NCBI RefSeq assembly: GCF_900155965.1 | Contig: NZ_FTMG01000003.1 | Coordinates: 490,547-554,546 of the forward strand | DNA: 64,000 bases | From: Mucilaginibacter lappiensis | GTDB taxonomy: Bacteria; Bacteroidota; Bacteroidia; Sphingobacteriales; Sphingobacteriaceae | Direction: 5' to 3' | Shown: piece by piece, positions 9,192 through 18,035 of the stretch | Numbering within the stretch: position 1 is the stretch's first letter | Layout: each line of letters begins with the position of its first letter | Program-made: the position numbers and the translations under genes | The notes under the pieces: generated by a model | The model's input: the letters and a program-made list of their open reading frames with translations, nothing else | Told to the model about the DNA's origin: nothing | Databases searched by the model: none

Positions 9192-9338
9192 TTATATTAT
9201 AAATAACACGTAACTGGTTGCATCGAACGACTTATTAGTGTTTGTGATAACTGGTTTTACGCTTAAATCATTAATTTCTTGCTTACTGCATCCTGTTAAT
9301 GTCAGGATGCCTAATATATAATTTAGAGTTTTTTTCAT
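9192..9338 (-). pseudogene. Remnant of the 5' end of a GH5-type lipoprotein gene
   Basis: A 48-codon frame beginning MKKTLNYILGILTLTGC, then SKQEINDLSVKPVITNT and DATSY. It parallels the N-terminus of the GH5-CBM13 protein at 31545 (MKKTLSYFLCILAIPALTRC, then TKQQIASPDVKPLVKTS and TATSY). The frame stops where the GH5 domain should begin. It retains a lipobox-like end (LTGC) but no enzyme domain, so it is most likely the stump of a deleted paralogue, sitting between GH43 and GH27. Confidence 0.7.
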
Positions 9339-9369
9339 AAAAAATGGTTAAGTGTTAATTTAATGCGCC

Positions 9370-10944
9370 TTATTTTTCCGGGGAAATGGAATCTGTTATA
9401 TGAAAAAAGTCAAAGTCAGCCGCTCCCCCTATATTTTTTGTAGCATAATTAAACAAAGCAAAACGATAGCCCATGAAATGCGGGAAGGTATAGGCCATTT
9501 TTAATTGTGTACCCAATGGGATCCACGTTTTCCCGTCCAGGCTATAAAAAAAGTTTGCCACGTCTTTTCTGTTCGTAAAATTGCATTCCGCCTTAAAGTA
9601 TACTACCTTTTGGTTTAAGGGGATTTTCTGTGCTTCTAAGGGTTTTCCGGTGCTTGCATTGATCATCACGACAGCTTTGCTATCCCCGGTTATTTTGACA
9701 CCTACCAACCCGTAATTTTTTTGCAAAAGGCCCAAACCCGCAAAATCACCATCTTTCATATTAGAAACGTCGAGCGAAACAGTCCCGGAGCATACCGGGC
9801 CGATAGTGCGTTGTGTCAATGAATTTCGAGCCGTCAGGAAATCGGCATCGATCCTGCCGGTGGTGAGTCGTAAATACCCTTTCCGCGCGGTAACAGACCA
9901 CAAGCTATTATCCGGGTTATGGTTCCATTGCCAAATCAGTGGTAATGCACGTTCACCTTTTTTACGGGCAAACTCGTCTGAAGCGGCGATGCCCGGGATC
10001 AAACCTTTACCGGCCGGCAGATCGAGTGTTTCAGGCACTTTGCCGTTGATACCCAAAACGGGCCATCCATCCACCCACTTTACAGGGACCAAATAGGGAA
10101 TACGGCCCACTGAGCCATAATCGCGAAACAAATAAGCATACCAGGCCCCATTTGGCGCTTCGACCAATCCGCCTTGCGCCACACCCAGATCCTGGAGGCC
10201 AATTCGTCCTTCGTACGGGCCGGTGATTTTATCTGCCCGGTGTATGATAACAGTGCGCATGCTGCCCTTTGGCCATGTAATATTGAAAAGGTAATATTTG
10301 CCGTTTATCTTGAACAGCTGAGAGTCCTCGGGACCGAGGCCGGTACCGCCCGAAGGCTCGCCTGCCTTTTTAATTATAATTTTGTCCGTTCCGCCGAGTT
10401 TTATACCGGAAAGATCGTTCTTTAATTCAACTAACCTTAAATCTCCGCTCCCGCTAATCATATACGCTTTTCCATCATCATCAAAAAACAAGGAGTGATC
10501 ACCCAGGTCGGGGGCAAATGACCTGGCTTTCCACGGACCTTTTTCGATATTTTTAGTACTGTAAATGTGCGTTTTATTGGTATTTGCAGAAAATGTGCTT
10601 ACATAATAGGTGCCATTATGGAAACGAATAGAACTTGCCCACGACCCCTGCCCATATGCGTTTTTGCCATTTGTGAGATTTAATGCATCAACGTTTCCTA
10701 AAGTATCATATGCATAACCCACCGTCTTCCAGGTCACCAGGTCGTTCGACTTCATAATCGGTACACCGGGACTCATGTGCATCGTTGTGCTGCTCATGTA
10801 ATAGCTATTGCCTACACGTTCTATTGATATGTCTGGTACATCTGCATAAATAATAGGATTAGTGGCTTTTTGTGCATATAAACACGGCGCTATAAGCATG
10901 ATAATTAAGGCCGTCATCCATAACCTGTAAATCGCATTTCTCAT
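9370..10944 (-). CDS. GH43 arabinofuranosidase/xylosidase with C-terminal beta-sandwich
   Basis: 524 residues, signal peptide ending CLYAQ. The five-bladed GH43 propeller begins NPIIYADVPDISIERVG, with the catalytic-base Asp near residue 35. SLFFDDDGKAYM (about 152) carries the modulating Asp, and GTGLGPEDSQLFK (about 203) the acid Glu. From about residue 325 a concanavalin-like beta-sandwich (DUF1349/GH43 C2 type) follows, as in many two-domain GH43 arabinofuranosidases and xylosidases. It probably removes arabinofuranose or xylose from oligosaccharides in the periplasm. It starts 44 bases after the GH51 stop, so the two are cotranscribed. Its 3' end was copied to 7640-7745. Confidence 0.88.
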   Translation of the reverse strand: MRNAIYRLWMTALIIMLIAPCLYAQKATNPIIYADVPDISIERVGNSYYMSSTTMHMSPGVPIMKSNDLVTWKTVGYAYDTLGNVDALNLTNGKNAYGQGSWASSIRFHNGTYYVSTFSANTNKTHIYSTKNIEKGPWKARSFAPDLGDHSLFFDDDGKAYMISGSGDLRLVELKNDLSGIKLGGTDKIIIKKAGEPSGGTGLGPEDSQLFKINGKYYLFNITWPKGSMRTVIIHRADKITGPYEGRIGLQDLGVAQGGLVEAPNGAWYAYLFRDYGSVGRIPYLVPVKWVDGWPVLGINGKVPETLDLPAGKGLIPGIAASDEFARKKGERALPLIWQWNHNPDNSLWSVTARKGYLRLTTGRIDADFLTARNSLTQRTIGPVCSGTVSLDVSNMKDGDFAGLGLLQKNYGLVGVKITGDSKAVVMINASTGKPLEAQKIPLNQKVVYFKAECNFTNRKDVANFFYSLDGKTWIPLGTQLKMAYTFPHFMGYRFALFNYATKNIGGAADFDFFHITDSISPEK

Positions 10945-10988
10945 ATTGACATTTGTTTTTTTATCCTGGTATTCTTACCTGGTTTTAA

Positions 10989-13100
10989 TTACTTAGTTAA
11001 CGTATTTATTTGAAGCACGCTTACTGAATATGGATCGAAAGTCCTTGTAAATTTAGCGCCGGCCACTTTTATTTTGGAGGTAACCGGAACTATTTTTACC
11101 GGATCGCTGATCGTGTTCGTATCTTCGGGGTTATCACCTTTTATTACCACGATAATACCTTCGGGAGAAAACTTTCCGGCCCCCTTCAAATCAATATCAA
11201 CCTTTTGCGGCTTTCCTGTTGCATTTACTACTTTAAGAAACAGTTTTCCCGTTTTGGTGTCCTGGGTAGCTACATAAAACATGGCTGGTATAGGTTGGGG
11301 CATTTTATTGGCGGCACTGTCCTGTTTGGTGGCAGGCCGCGTTTGGGTTGGTATATTGGCGCCCGCTATAGGCACCACTTTATTGCCGATATAGCTATTA
11401 AACATTACTTGTACATAGTACGAGGGCGAACCAAAACTTGTCAATGCATCATAACCTATCAGGTTTGACTCCCATTGCCATGCTTTCGGCGCGGTTGCGG
11501 TAGTCTTATTTACATTTGCAAATAAAGGCGCGTAGCATGAGCGGATAACGAGGTCTGAGTTACGTTCCATACCGGTCATCCAGGCGGCATCACCCAGGGC
11601 AGCATTCAAATTGGTGGTGGGCTTGCCTTCCGTTGTTGCCCATTCACCTACAAACACTTTATATCCATTGCGATCGTAGTTATCATAATGTGCCGCATCC
11701 TCTTCCATTCCCCAGGCATTGCGATAATAATGTTCATCTACAATTTCGGGCTTGCGAATTGTTAATTTACCCCTGGTCCCAAGCCAGTCCTTACCGCCGA
11801 TGCTTGCAATACAATGAAGGTTGGGGTATTCGGCTTTAATACCATCAACAAACTGGGCAAAACGTCCATCGTAACTGCCAGATGTGTCAAACCCGTCTTC
11901 GTTACCAATCTCCACATAGCTGAGTTTAAAAGGCGCCGGGTGCCCATCTGCCGCACGCTTAGCGCCCCAGTACGTGTGTACATCGCCCGTAACATATTCA
12001 ATTTCATCAAGCGCATCGTCTACATATGGCTTTAAAAGCGGACCTGCGTCTACATGGTCGCCATCGAGTGAATAGCCGGCATAAACGGCAAGCAGCGGTT
12101 CCATTTTCAGGTCTTCGCACCATTCTAAAAATTCAAGTAAGCCCATTCCGTCAGTCGGGCGGTAACCCCATGAGCCGGTATGACCGGGCCGCCCCTCAAG
12201 CGGTCCCAAAGTAGTCTTCCACGGAAATGCATCGGTCAATTTTGGGCCTTCAAGGAAATTACCACCGGGGAAACGTAAAAAACGGGGTTTCATATCAGCC
12301 AATAATTTCATTATGTCTATCCGGTTCCCATTCGGGCGGTTATGATAAGTTGGCGGAAATAACGAGACGAGGTTAAAATAGTAAACCCCGGTACGGTTTG
12401 TTGAAATAACAAAACGGGCGTCAGTTGTTGGTTTAACATCAGCACCGGTTATTAATTTAAGCTCATATTTTTTCCAAAAGGCGCTTTTTATCAAATTAAT
12501 AACCCCCGAAGCATATACCGTTTTACCGTCATTGCTTTCTATACTTACGGTTATAGGCCCGGCAGTGTTATCAGCAATTACCGGAACTGCAGTTTTAGGT
12601 GCGGGAGCCCATTGCTCGGTCAATGGCTTACTTTCCATACCTTTAATATAAAAAGAGGCATTATAAGTTGTATTAGGCAAAACAGGTATGCCCCAATAAC
12701 CTTCATTTGCAATACCGGCCCGGCCACCGCCGGTATCCACCAATAATCTTAAACAAGTGGTTAACGCGCCATTAATTGCATGGCGCCGCTCATCTGCAGG
12801 TATATAGTTGGGGTTTGCGGCAACTAATTGCATTGTAGCCTTCGCCCCACCTTCCTTGATTACGCTCCATGCTTCCGGCGTATTGGGGTTGTCTTTAAAT
12901 ATCCTGTTTTTGATCAGCTCGGCATACAAACCCCCATCGTACGAATGGTTGATCTCTTCGGTCATCAAACCATACAGTTGTGGACTTACATTTGCGCCGG
13001 GTTTAGTTAAATCAAGCGTAAGCTTAGGGTTTTGCGCTTTTAAGCTTGTTGCAGCGAAAAGTAACAGGCATAAAATTGAAATGGGTAATAACTTTTTCAT
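10989..13100 (-). CDS. GH51 alpha-L-arabinofuranosidase, secreted
   Basis: 703 residues with a signal peptide (ends SLKAQ). N-terminal LYGLMTEEINHSYDGGLYAE is the GH51 opening. A carbohydrate-binding-like beta-sandwich insert lies at about 80-240. The TIM barrel carries PRFLRFPGGNFLEG, the acid/base Glu in YVEIGNEDGF (about 395) and the nucleophile Glu in FVGEWATTEG (about 485). C-terminal beta-sandwich from about 550. The family removes alpha-1,2/1,3/1,5-linked arabinofuranose side chains from arabinan, arabinoxylan or arabino-oligosaccharides. The exported form with an inserted CBM-like domain is common in Bacteroidota PULs. It lies between GH3 and GH43, all leftward with short gaps. Confidence 0.9.
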   Translation of the reverse strand: MKKLLPISILCLLLFAATSLKAQNPKLTLDLTKPGANVSPQLYGLMTEEINHSYDGGLYAELIKNRIFKDNPNTPEAWSVIKEGGAKATMQLVAANPNYIPADERRHAINGALTTCLRLLVDTGGGRAGIANEGYWGIPVLPNTTYNASFYIKGMESKPLTEQWAPAPKTAVPVIADNTAGPITVSIESNDGKTVYASGVINLIKSAFWKKYELKLITGADVKPTTDARFVISTNRTGVYYFNLVSLFPPTYHNRPNGNRIDIMKLLADMKPRFLRFPGGNFLEGPKLTDAFPWKTTLGPLEGRPGHTGSWGYRPTDGMGLLEFLEWCEDLKMEPLLAVYAGYSLDGDHVDAGPLLKPYVDDALDEIEYVTGDVHTYWGAKRAADGHPAPFKLSYVEIGNEDGFDTSGSYDGRFAQFVDGIKAEYPNLHCIASIGGKDWLGTRGKLTIRKPEIVDEHYYRNAWGMEEDAAHYDNYDRNGYKVFVGEWATTEGKPTTNLNAALGDAAWMTGMERNSDLVIRSCYAPLFANVNKTTATAPKAWQWESNLIGYDALTSFGSPSYYVQVMFNSYIGNKVVPIAGANIPTQTRPATKQDSAANKMPQPIPAMFYVATQDTKTGKLFLKVVNATGKPQKVDIDLKGAGKFSPEGIIVVIKGDNPEDTNTISDPVKIVPVTSKIKVAGAKFTRTFDPYSVSVLQINTLTK

Positions 13101-13260
13101 CGTGAAATTTAATATTATTTATTGTGTTCTTTACACTTATTTTATAAGATCAACGGGGCATTTCCATTGAAAATTATTTTGGAGTTTATCGGTATTCCGG
13201 ATAGCCTGTATGTCCGGTTCACAGATTTTCCATAAACCTCATACGGCTTCTGAAATGACT

Positions 13261-15417
13261 TTATTTAACCAAGATTTTTACTGTTTTTGAAATATGGCGT
13301 GATGAATTACCTAATTGAAGAACAAATTCACCGGCTTCAACTTTCCATGCCTTTTTTAATTCGTCGTAAAATGCCAGATCAGCAACTTTCACTCGTATTT
13401 CTACTGTCTTTATTTCGCCGGGCTTTAAAAATATCTTTTTAAAACCTTTAAGCTCTTTTTCAGGGCGCAATACCGAACAAACCGGGTCGCTTACGTACAA
13501 TTGCACAACTTCGGCGCCATATCTGTCACCTGTATTTTTAATCGTAACCTTTGCCTGGATTGTTTCATCTTTTTTATAGATTGATTTGTCTGCCGAAAAA
13601 TTGCTGAAAGAAAAATCAGTGTAGGAAAGACCGTAACCGAAGGGGAATTGCGGTTCTATGTTTTTAGTATCATACCAGCGATACCCAACCAGTATACCTT
13701 CTTTATAGTCAGCCGTCAGGCCTTTACCCGGATAGGTATCCAGGTTAAATGCAGGTGAATCATGTAACGAAACCGGGAAGGTAAACGGCAGCTTGCCTGA
13801 CGGATTGATAACACCCTTTAATACATCGGCCAGCGCGTTACCGGCTTCTGATCCGTTAAACCACGACCAAACAACGGTATGATTTGATTTTTTAATTTCA
13901 TTCAGATTATATGGCGCGCCGGCCATAATGACGATAATGGTGTTAGGATTAACGGCGCTTACCGAATTAACCAGGGCCTGCTCTCCAAAAGGCAGTTCCA
14001 GGCTTTTACGATCATGGCCCTCACTCTCATATTCACGATTTGAGCCGATACACAAAATAGCCACATCGCTGGCCTTTGCCAGCGCTACAGCCTCATCAAT
14101 CAGGTGCTGATCGGGTTTATCATAGCCGCGGTTTTGTTCGTCCGTTTTACTGGCCTGGTAATTGGCTCTGTAACCTTGCGCAAAACTGATACTGGCTGTT
14201 TTGCCGAATCTTGATTTTATGCCCTCTAATGCGGTAACCTCATATTTGGCCTTTACACCCGCGCCGTAACCACCCAAGGCAAATGTCCGTACAGCATTAT
14301 CTCCGATAACAGCAATGCGTTTGATTGCGCTTGTTTTTAAAGGCAATAAATGATTGTCGTTTTTTAGCAGAACGATAGATTCTGAGGCGATATCATAAGC
14401 GGCTTTCGCGTGTTCCGGAGTAACAATAGATCCTTTGGGATGATGGGTACTCATGGAGGTATGGTACATGAGCCATAAAATCCTGCTCACTTTATCATCA
14501 ATCGTTTTTACCGAAACCTGGCCCGCTTTAACAGCGGCAAGCAAGGGCTGGGCAAAATACCATTGATCATACGGCCCGCTTGATCCCATTTCAATATCCA
14601 GCCCATTATTTGCGGCCGCAACCGTATGATGTGTCCCAGCCCAGTCAGACATGACCACGCCTTTAAAGCCCCATTCATTTTTCAGTACCTTATTTAATAA
14701 AAAATCATTTTCGGAGCACCAATAACCATTCACCTTATTATAGGCCGACATAACAGTATAAGCATTCCCCTGCTGTACGGCTGCTTTAAATGCCGGGAGA
14801 TAGATTTCACGTAAAGCCCTTTCATCAACAATCGTATTTACGCTGTCGCGGTCAAGTTCCTGGTTATTAGCAGCAAAATGTTTTATACAAGCAGCCACAT
14901 GCTGGCTTTGAATTCCTTTTACTGATTGAATAGCCAATTGGCTATTTAAATAAGGATCTTCGGAGTAATATTCATAAGTACGGCCACAAAGGGGCATCCT
15001 GCAAATATTAAAAGCAGGCGCAAGCATCACATTCTTTTTACGAGCGTTAGCTTCCTCCCCTATTACAACTCCATATTTGTTAGCCATAACCGGGTTCCAG
15101 GTAGCCGCTATTGCCGAACCATTGGGTAGGAACATGGCAGAATCAGTTGTCCAGTTAGCTGAAGCCCAATCAAAACGCTTTATTTCTTCACGCACGCCTA
15201 AGGGGCCATCATCGCATGTGAGTTCCGGAATACCTAAACGTGGCATGCCTGCCGAAGAAAACAATGCGTTGCCATGCAGCATTCCTATTTTTTCTTCGAG
15301 TGTCATTTTTTTGATGATGCTGTTGATTTTTGTCTTAAGCGCAAGCTCACTTTTATTTTGTGCCGAAACTCCTCCGGCCACGAAAAATGCCATAAAACAG
15401 GCAATGGTATATTTCAT
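13261..15417 (-). CDS. GH3 beta-glucosidase/beta-xylosidase
   Basis: 718 residues with signal peptide (ends GGVSAQ). The GH3 N-domain shows MTLEEKIGMLHG, TCDDGPLGVREE, IKHFAANNQELDR and the nucleophile Asp in GVVMSDWAGTH (about residue 256). The second alpha/beta sandwich carries YESEGHDRKSLELP with candidate acid Glu residues. A C-terminal fibronectin type III-like domain (about 620-700, GAEVVQLYVSDP) completes the usual three-domain plan. It would cleave terminal beta-linked glucose or xylose from backbone oligosaccharides produced by GH5. Substrate cannot be separated by sequence reading alone. Confidence 0.9.
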   Translation of the reverse strand: MKYTIACFMAFFVAGGVSAQNKSELALKTKINSIIKKMTLEEKIGMLHGNALFSSAGMPRLGIPELTCDDGPLGVREEIKRFDWASANWTTDSAMFLPNGSAIAATWNPVMANKYGVVIGEEANARKKNVMLAPAFNICRMPLCGRTYEYYSEDPYLNSQLAIQSVKGIQSQHVAACIKHFAANNQELDRDSVNTIVDERALREIYLPAFKAAVQQGNAYTVMSAYNKVNGYWCSENDFLLNKVLKNEWGFKGVVMSDWAGTHHTVAAANNGLDIEMGSSGPYDQWYFAQPLLAAVKAGQVSVKTIDDKVSRILWLMYHTSMSTHHPKGSIVTPEHAKAAYDIASESIVLLKNDNHLLPLKTSAIKRIAVIGDNAVRTFALGGYGAGVKAKYEVTALEGIKSRFGKTASISFAQGYRANYQASKTDEQNRGYDKPDQHLIDEAVALAKASDVAILCIGSNREYESEGHDRKSLELPFGEQALVNSVSAVNPNTIIVIMAGAPYNLNEIKKSNHTVVWSWFNGSEAGNALADVLKGVINPSGKLPFTFPVSLHDSPAFNLDTYPGKGLTADYKEGILVGYRWYDTKNIEPQFPFGYGLSYTDFSFSNFSADKSIYKKDETIQAKVTIKNTGDRYGAEVVQLYVSDPVCSVLRPEKELKGFKKIFLKPGEIKTVEIRVKVADLAFYDELKKAWKVEAGEFVLQLGNSSRHISKTVKILVK

Positions 15418-15504
15418 AAATTATTATTTCTTTTCTTTTTGTCGATGCTATTTATCTGCGGCCGTAATTTTCAACACATATCCACATAACCTGTAGTTGA
15501 AATC

Positions 15505-15813
15505 TTATTTTGAAAGGTAACGCATCCCATAATGCTCTAAACATTTTTGAGTGAACTTCTTAATAAGAACCAGGCCCTCGTTACACATTTTTTTCGATTC
15601 CGACGTTACGATAGGGTTACTGAGGAAAGTTATGTGCTCCTTAAGCAAAATACCAATCGTATCAAAATTCTCTATCAAAGCTTTAATTTCACTTTCATCT
15701 AATTCTGGCGCTTTTGAAATAATTTGATCTTCCATATTCTCTTTTTTTAACCAGGTATCATTTGTCGCGGCAATCGTCATGCGTTCAAATAGATCACTGT
15801 TGATTTCCGTCAT
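15505..15813 (-). CDS. Small unknown protein in the PUL
   Basis: I choose the start MTEINSDLFERM at 15813 (102 residues). The longer frame from 15876 adds 21 residues (MPGAFTERSRHFF) that read like leader DNA. The product is hydrophilic and probably helical, with several Lys/Glu-rich stretches, two cysteines and no signal peptide. No family is recognised. It is tightly placed after GH3 (upstream remnant region between it and GH43) and is the only non-secreted, non-enzyme frame in the enzyme run. It could be a small cytoplasmic helper or a chance survivor of rearrangement. Confidence 0.5.
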   Translation of the reverse strand: MTEINSDLFERMTIAATNDTWLKKENMEDQIISKAPELDESEIKALIENFDTIGILLKEHITFLSNPIVTSESKKMCNEGLVLIKKFTQKCLEHYGMRYLSK

Positions 15814-15873
15814 GTTGAAAACAGAATTGTCAGAGTTAAAAAAGTGCCGGGACCTCTCGGTAAAGGCCCCAGG

Positions 15874-16082
15874 CATCTACTTATAAACAACTAAACTCTC
15901 TCCTATTTAATTTTTGAAGTTTAGCTCACCAGAAAAAGGTATTGTCTAATATGTTCACAGCACCACTATTCCAGAAAAAGCTTTAATCCAACATTACTGT
16001 TTATATCCTGCTTTAAGAAAGGGTTAACGGTTTCAACGAATCGGCAGTAACAGCCCGTTTTGATCGAACATCTACTTATAAA
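15874..16082. repeat. 14-bp direct repeat flanking a gene remnant
   Basis: CATCTACTTATAAA occurs at 15874-15887 and again at 16069-16082 in the same orientation. The 181 bases between them hold the GH5 3'-end remnant, as expected for a recombination or insertion scar. Confidence 0.6.
15931..16016 (-). pseudogene. Remnant of a GH5 gene 3' end
   Basis: This stretch aligns with 17971-18056, the last codons and 3' flank of the intact GH5 gene, at roughly three quarters identity, including the shared block AATCCAACATTA. On the minus strand it encodes FLKAGYKQ then stop, parallel to LVAGYKN then stop of the GH5 gene. Only the tail of a paralogue survives. Confidence 0.6.
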
Positions 16083-16113
16083 TTAAATAGTATCAATAAA
16101 CCAGCAACCGGAC

Positions 16114-17901
16114 TTAATAAAATTTCCATTCATCAAACAAAAACCCCTCCCCATTAAATACAAAATAGATATTCCCCACTCCCTTAGGTATGTTCAGTTC
16201 TATTTTCTTTGAGAGCGTAGTCCAGTCCTTCGCATCACATTTAAGGGAAACAAGAGCCGGGCCTTTAAGATTATTTACATAAACATCAATTGTACCTGTT
16301 CCTTTCACCCGGGCTTCGAATTTGGCAGGAATCTGTTTGCTGAAATCGGCTCCCCGGACCATAAGACATTGTTTATCTATTTGTCCTTTGGCAACCATAT
16401 TACCCACAATACCAACAGTATCGAACTGGATGTGCCCCGAAGTGCCTGCCGTGGTTTCTGCTTGCTGCAGAACGAATGGATTTAATAGGTTAGTTTGTGA
16501 CGGACCTTTAAAAGTTGCGTTGACCATGGGGATATTCACACCATTGCCTTCCTTCACCGGTGCTTCTTCGATACCCACATTACGAAAACCACCCGTAGTG
16601 TTAAAATAATCCTGTAAATACATGGCATGGTAAGCAAAATAATATTTCTGGTTAAACTTGAATAAGTGAGAGTGATTGTTTGTCAAAGGACCCACGTTAT
16701 CACCTACGTTTTCGCCAGGATTCTTAAAGTAATTATCGCGATATTGCCAACTATTCGGATCTAAGGGTGTTTTACTCGTCATATAAGATATGTTGCATGC
16801 GGTTGGTTTAGCAATATTGCTATAAGGCCATACAGTGCGTGCATCCCAATTTGTACAATAGCTATAAACCCAGGTTCCATTGATAAAGTTAAGGTCGCTG
16901 GCCTCATTAAAATAAGGAGCGGGTATCTTAGAAATATTGCCGGCCAAACTGATCATATCTGCTCCTAATTTGACGATTCTGGCATTATCCGGCATATATG
17001 TTGTTTTAGGCGTTCCGGCTCCAAAAACCAGCCAGCCTGTACCTTGGCCGTCAATCACAACTCCGGGATCGAATGGAACATTGACATCCACACCGGGGAC
17101 AGAGCGGTCGACTATGTTCTTTCCTAATGGGTCTTTCCAGGGGCCAACGGGAGAGGTGGAAGTAAGCACGGCTGAGCCAAAAGCGTTATTGGAGTAATAC
17201 AAATAGAAGTGCGTCTTACCATCTACTTCCAGTCTGGATGTAATGGAAGGCGCCCAGGACGAAGCAGTCCATGGCGCCAGCTTTGCTGTATTTATGACGC
17301 CATGATAAGTCCAGTTAACCATATCAGCGGAAGACATCATGACCAGTGAACGGATGGACTCGGCACTATTTTTCCCATCTTTTCCTACCTTCTCATACTG
17401 TTGCTGATCATTTGTGGCATACACATAAACTCTTCCATTGTATACTATAGCTGTTGGGTCGGCCGTAAACATAAAATCTAATAAAGGATTCGCATTATTG
17501 GTGAGAAGTTTCGGCGAAACTTTTGCGAATTTTGCTTCCAGATCTTGATTATCTGGCTGTGAAACTTGAATTTGCCTGGCATCACCATTCGAGGATATGA
17601 TAGTCACAATCGCCTCGCGGCCAGCCCCCGTGTTGTTAGCGTTCGCAATTAATTTAAGCGTAACATTGCCCGGGCCTCCCGATGACTGACTTATGGTGAA
17701 CCATGGAGATGAGACGTTGGCTGTCGCTGTCCAATTACCATTTGTAGTGATAGAAACATCAGAATTACTTCCTTCCGACTCAAAAACAATTTGCACAGAA
17801 GAAACAGTGAATTGAGGCTCAATCCCTTTCTTCTTACAGGAAAAAGAAAGCAATGGAAACAAGAATAATAGGCCTAAAAATATACCGTGACCCTTTTTCA
17901 T
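16114..17901 (-). CDS. GH43-type lipoprotein with BACON domain and C-terminal CBM6-like domain
   Basis: 595 residues. Lipoprotein signal peptide with lipobox LLSFSC followed by KKKG. A BACON beta-sandwich occupies about residues 30-118 (NGNWTATANVSSPWFTIS). A GH43 propeller follows: LLDFMFTADPTAIVYNG (base Asp near 145), GVVIDGQGTGWLVFG and YFNEASDLNFING (acid Glu near 332). From about 470 a CBM6-like domain (VLQQAETTAGTSG, later GTIDVYVNNLKG) binds glycan. The lipid anchor suggests outer-membrane attachment, probably facing outward with the GH5. Likely an endo- or exo-acting arabinanase, xylosidase or arabinofuranosidase. It is next to the GH5 with which it shares the BACON module. Confidence 0.85.
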   Translation of the reverse strand: MKKGHGIFLGLLFLFPLLSFSCKKKGIEPQFTVSSVQIVFESEGSNSDVSITTNGNWTATANVSSPWFTISQSSGGPGNVTLKLIANANNTGAGREAIVTIISSNGDARQIQVSQPDNQDLEAKFAKVSPKLLTNNANPLLDFMFTADPTAIVYNGRVYVYATNDQQQYEKVGKDGKNSAESIRSLVMMSSADMVNWTYHGVINTAKLAPWTASSWAPSITSRLEVDGKTHFYLYYSNNAFGSAVLTSTSPVGPWKDPLGKNIVDRSVPGVDVNVPFDPGVVIDGQGTGWLVFGAGTPKTTYMPDNARIVKLGADMISLAGNISKIPAPYFNEASDLNFINGTWVYSYCTNWDARTVWPYSNIAKPTACNISYMTSKTPLDPNSWQYRDNYFKNPGENVGDNVGPLTNNHSHLFKFNQKYYFAYHAMYLQDYFNTTGGFRNVGIEEAPVKEGNGVNIPMVNATFKGPSQTNLLNPFVLQQAETTAGTSGHIQFDTVGIVGNMVAKGQIDKQCLMVRGADFSKQIPAKFEARVKGTGTIDVYVNNLKGPALVSLKCDAKDWTTLSKKIELNIPKGVGNIYFVFNGEGFLFDEWKFY

Positions 17902-18035
17902 ATTATTATATTGTTCATTTTTGTTATTTTATTTTATCTTTTCACAATCAATACCAATCACATACGTCAAGCAGAAAGCGGTACTGTCTAACCCGTTCAC
18001 AGTACCGCAGTTCCAGTAATGCTTTTAATCCAACA

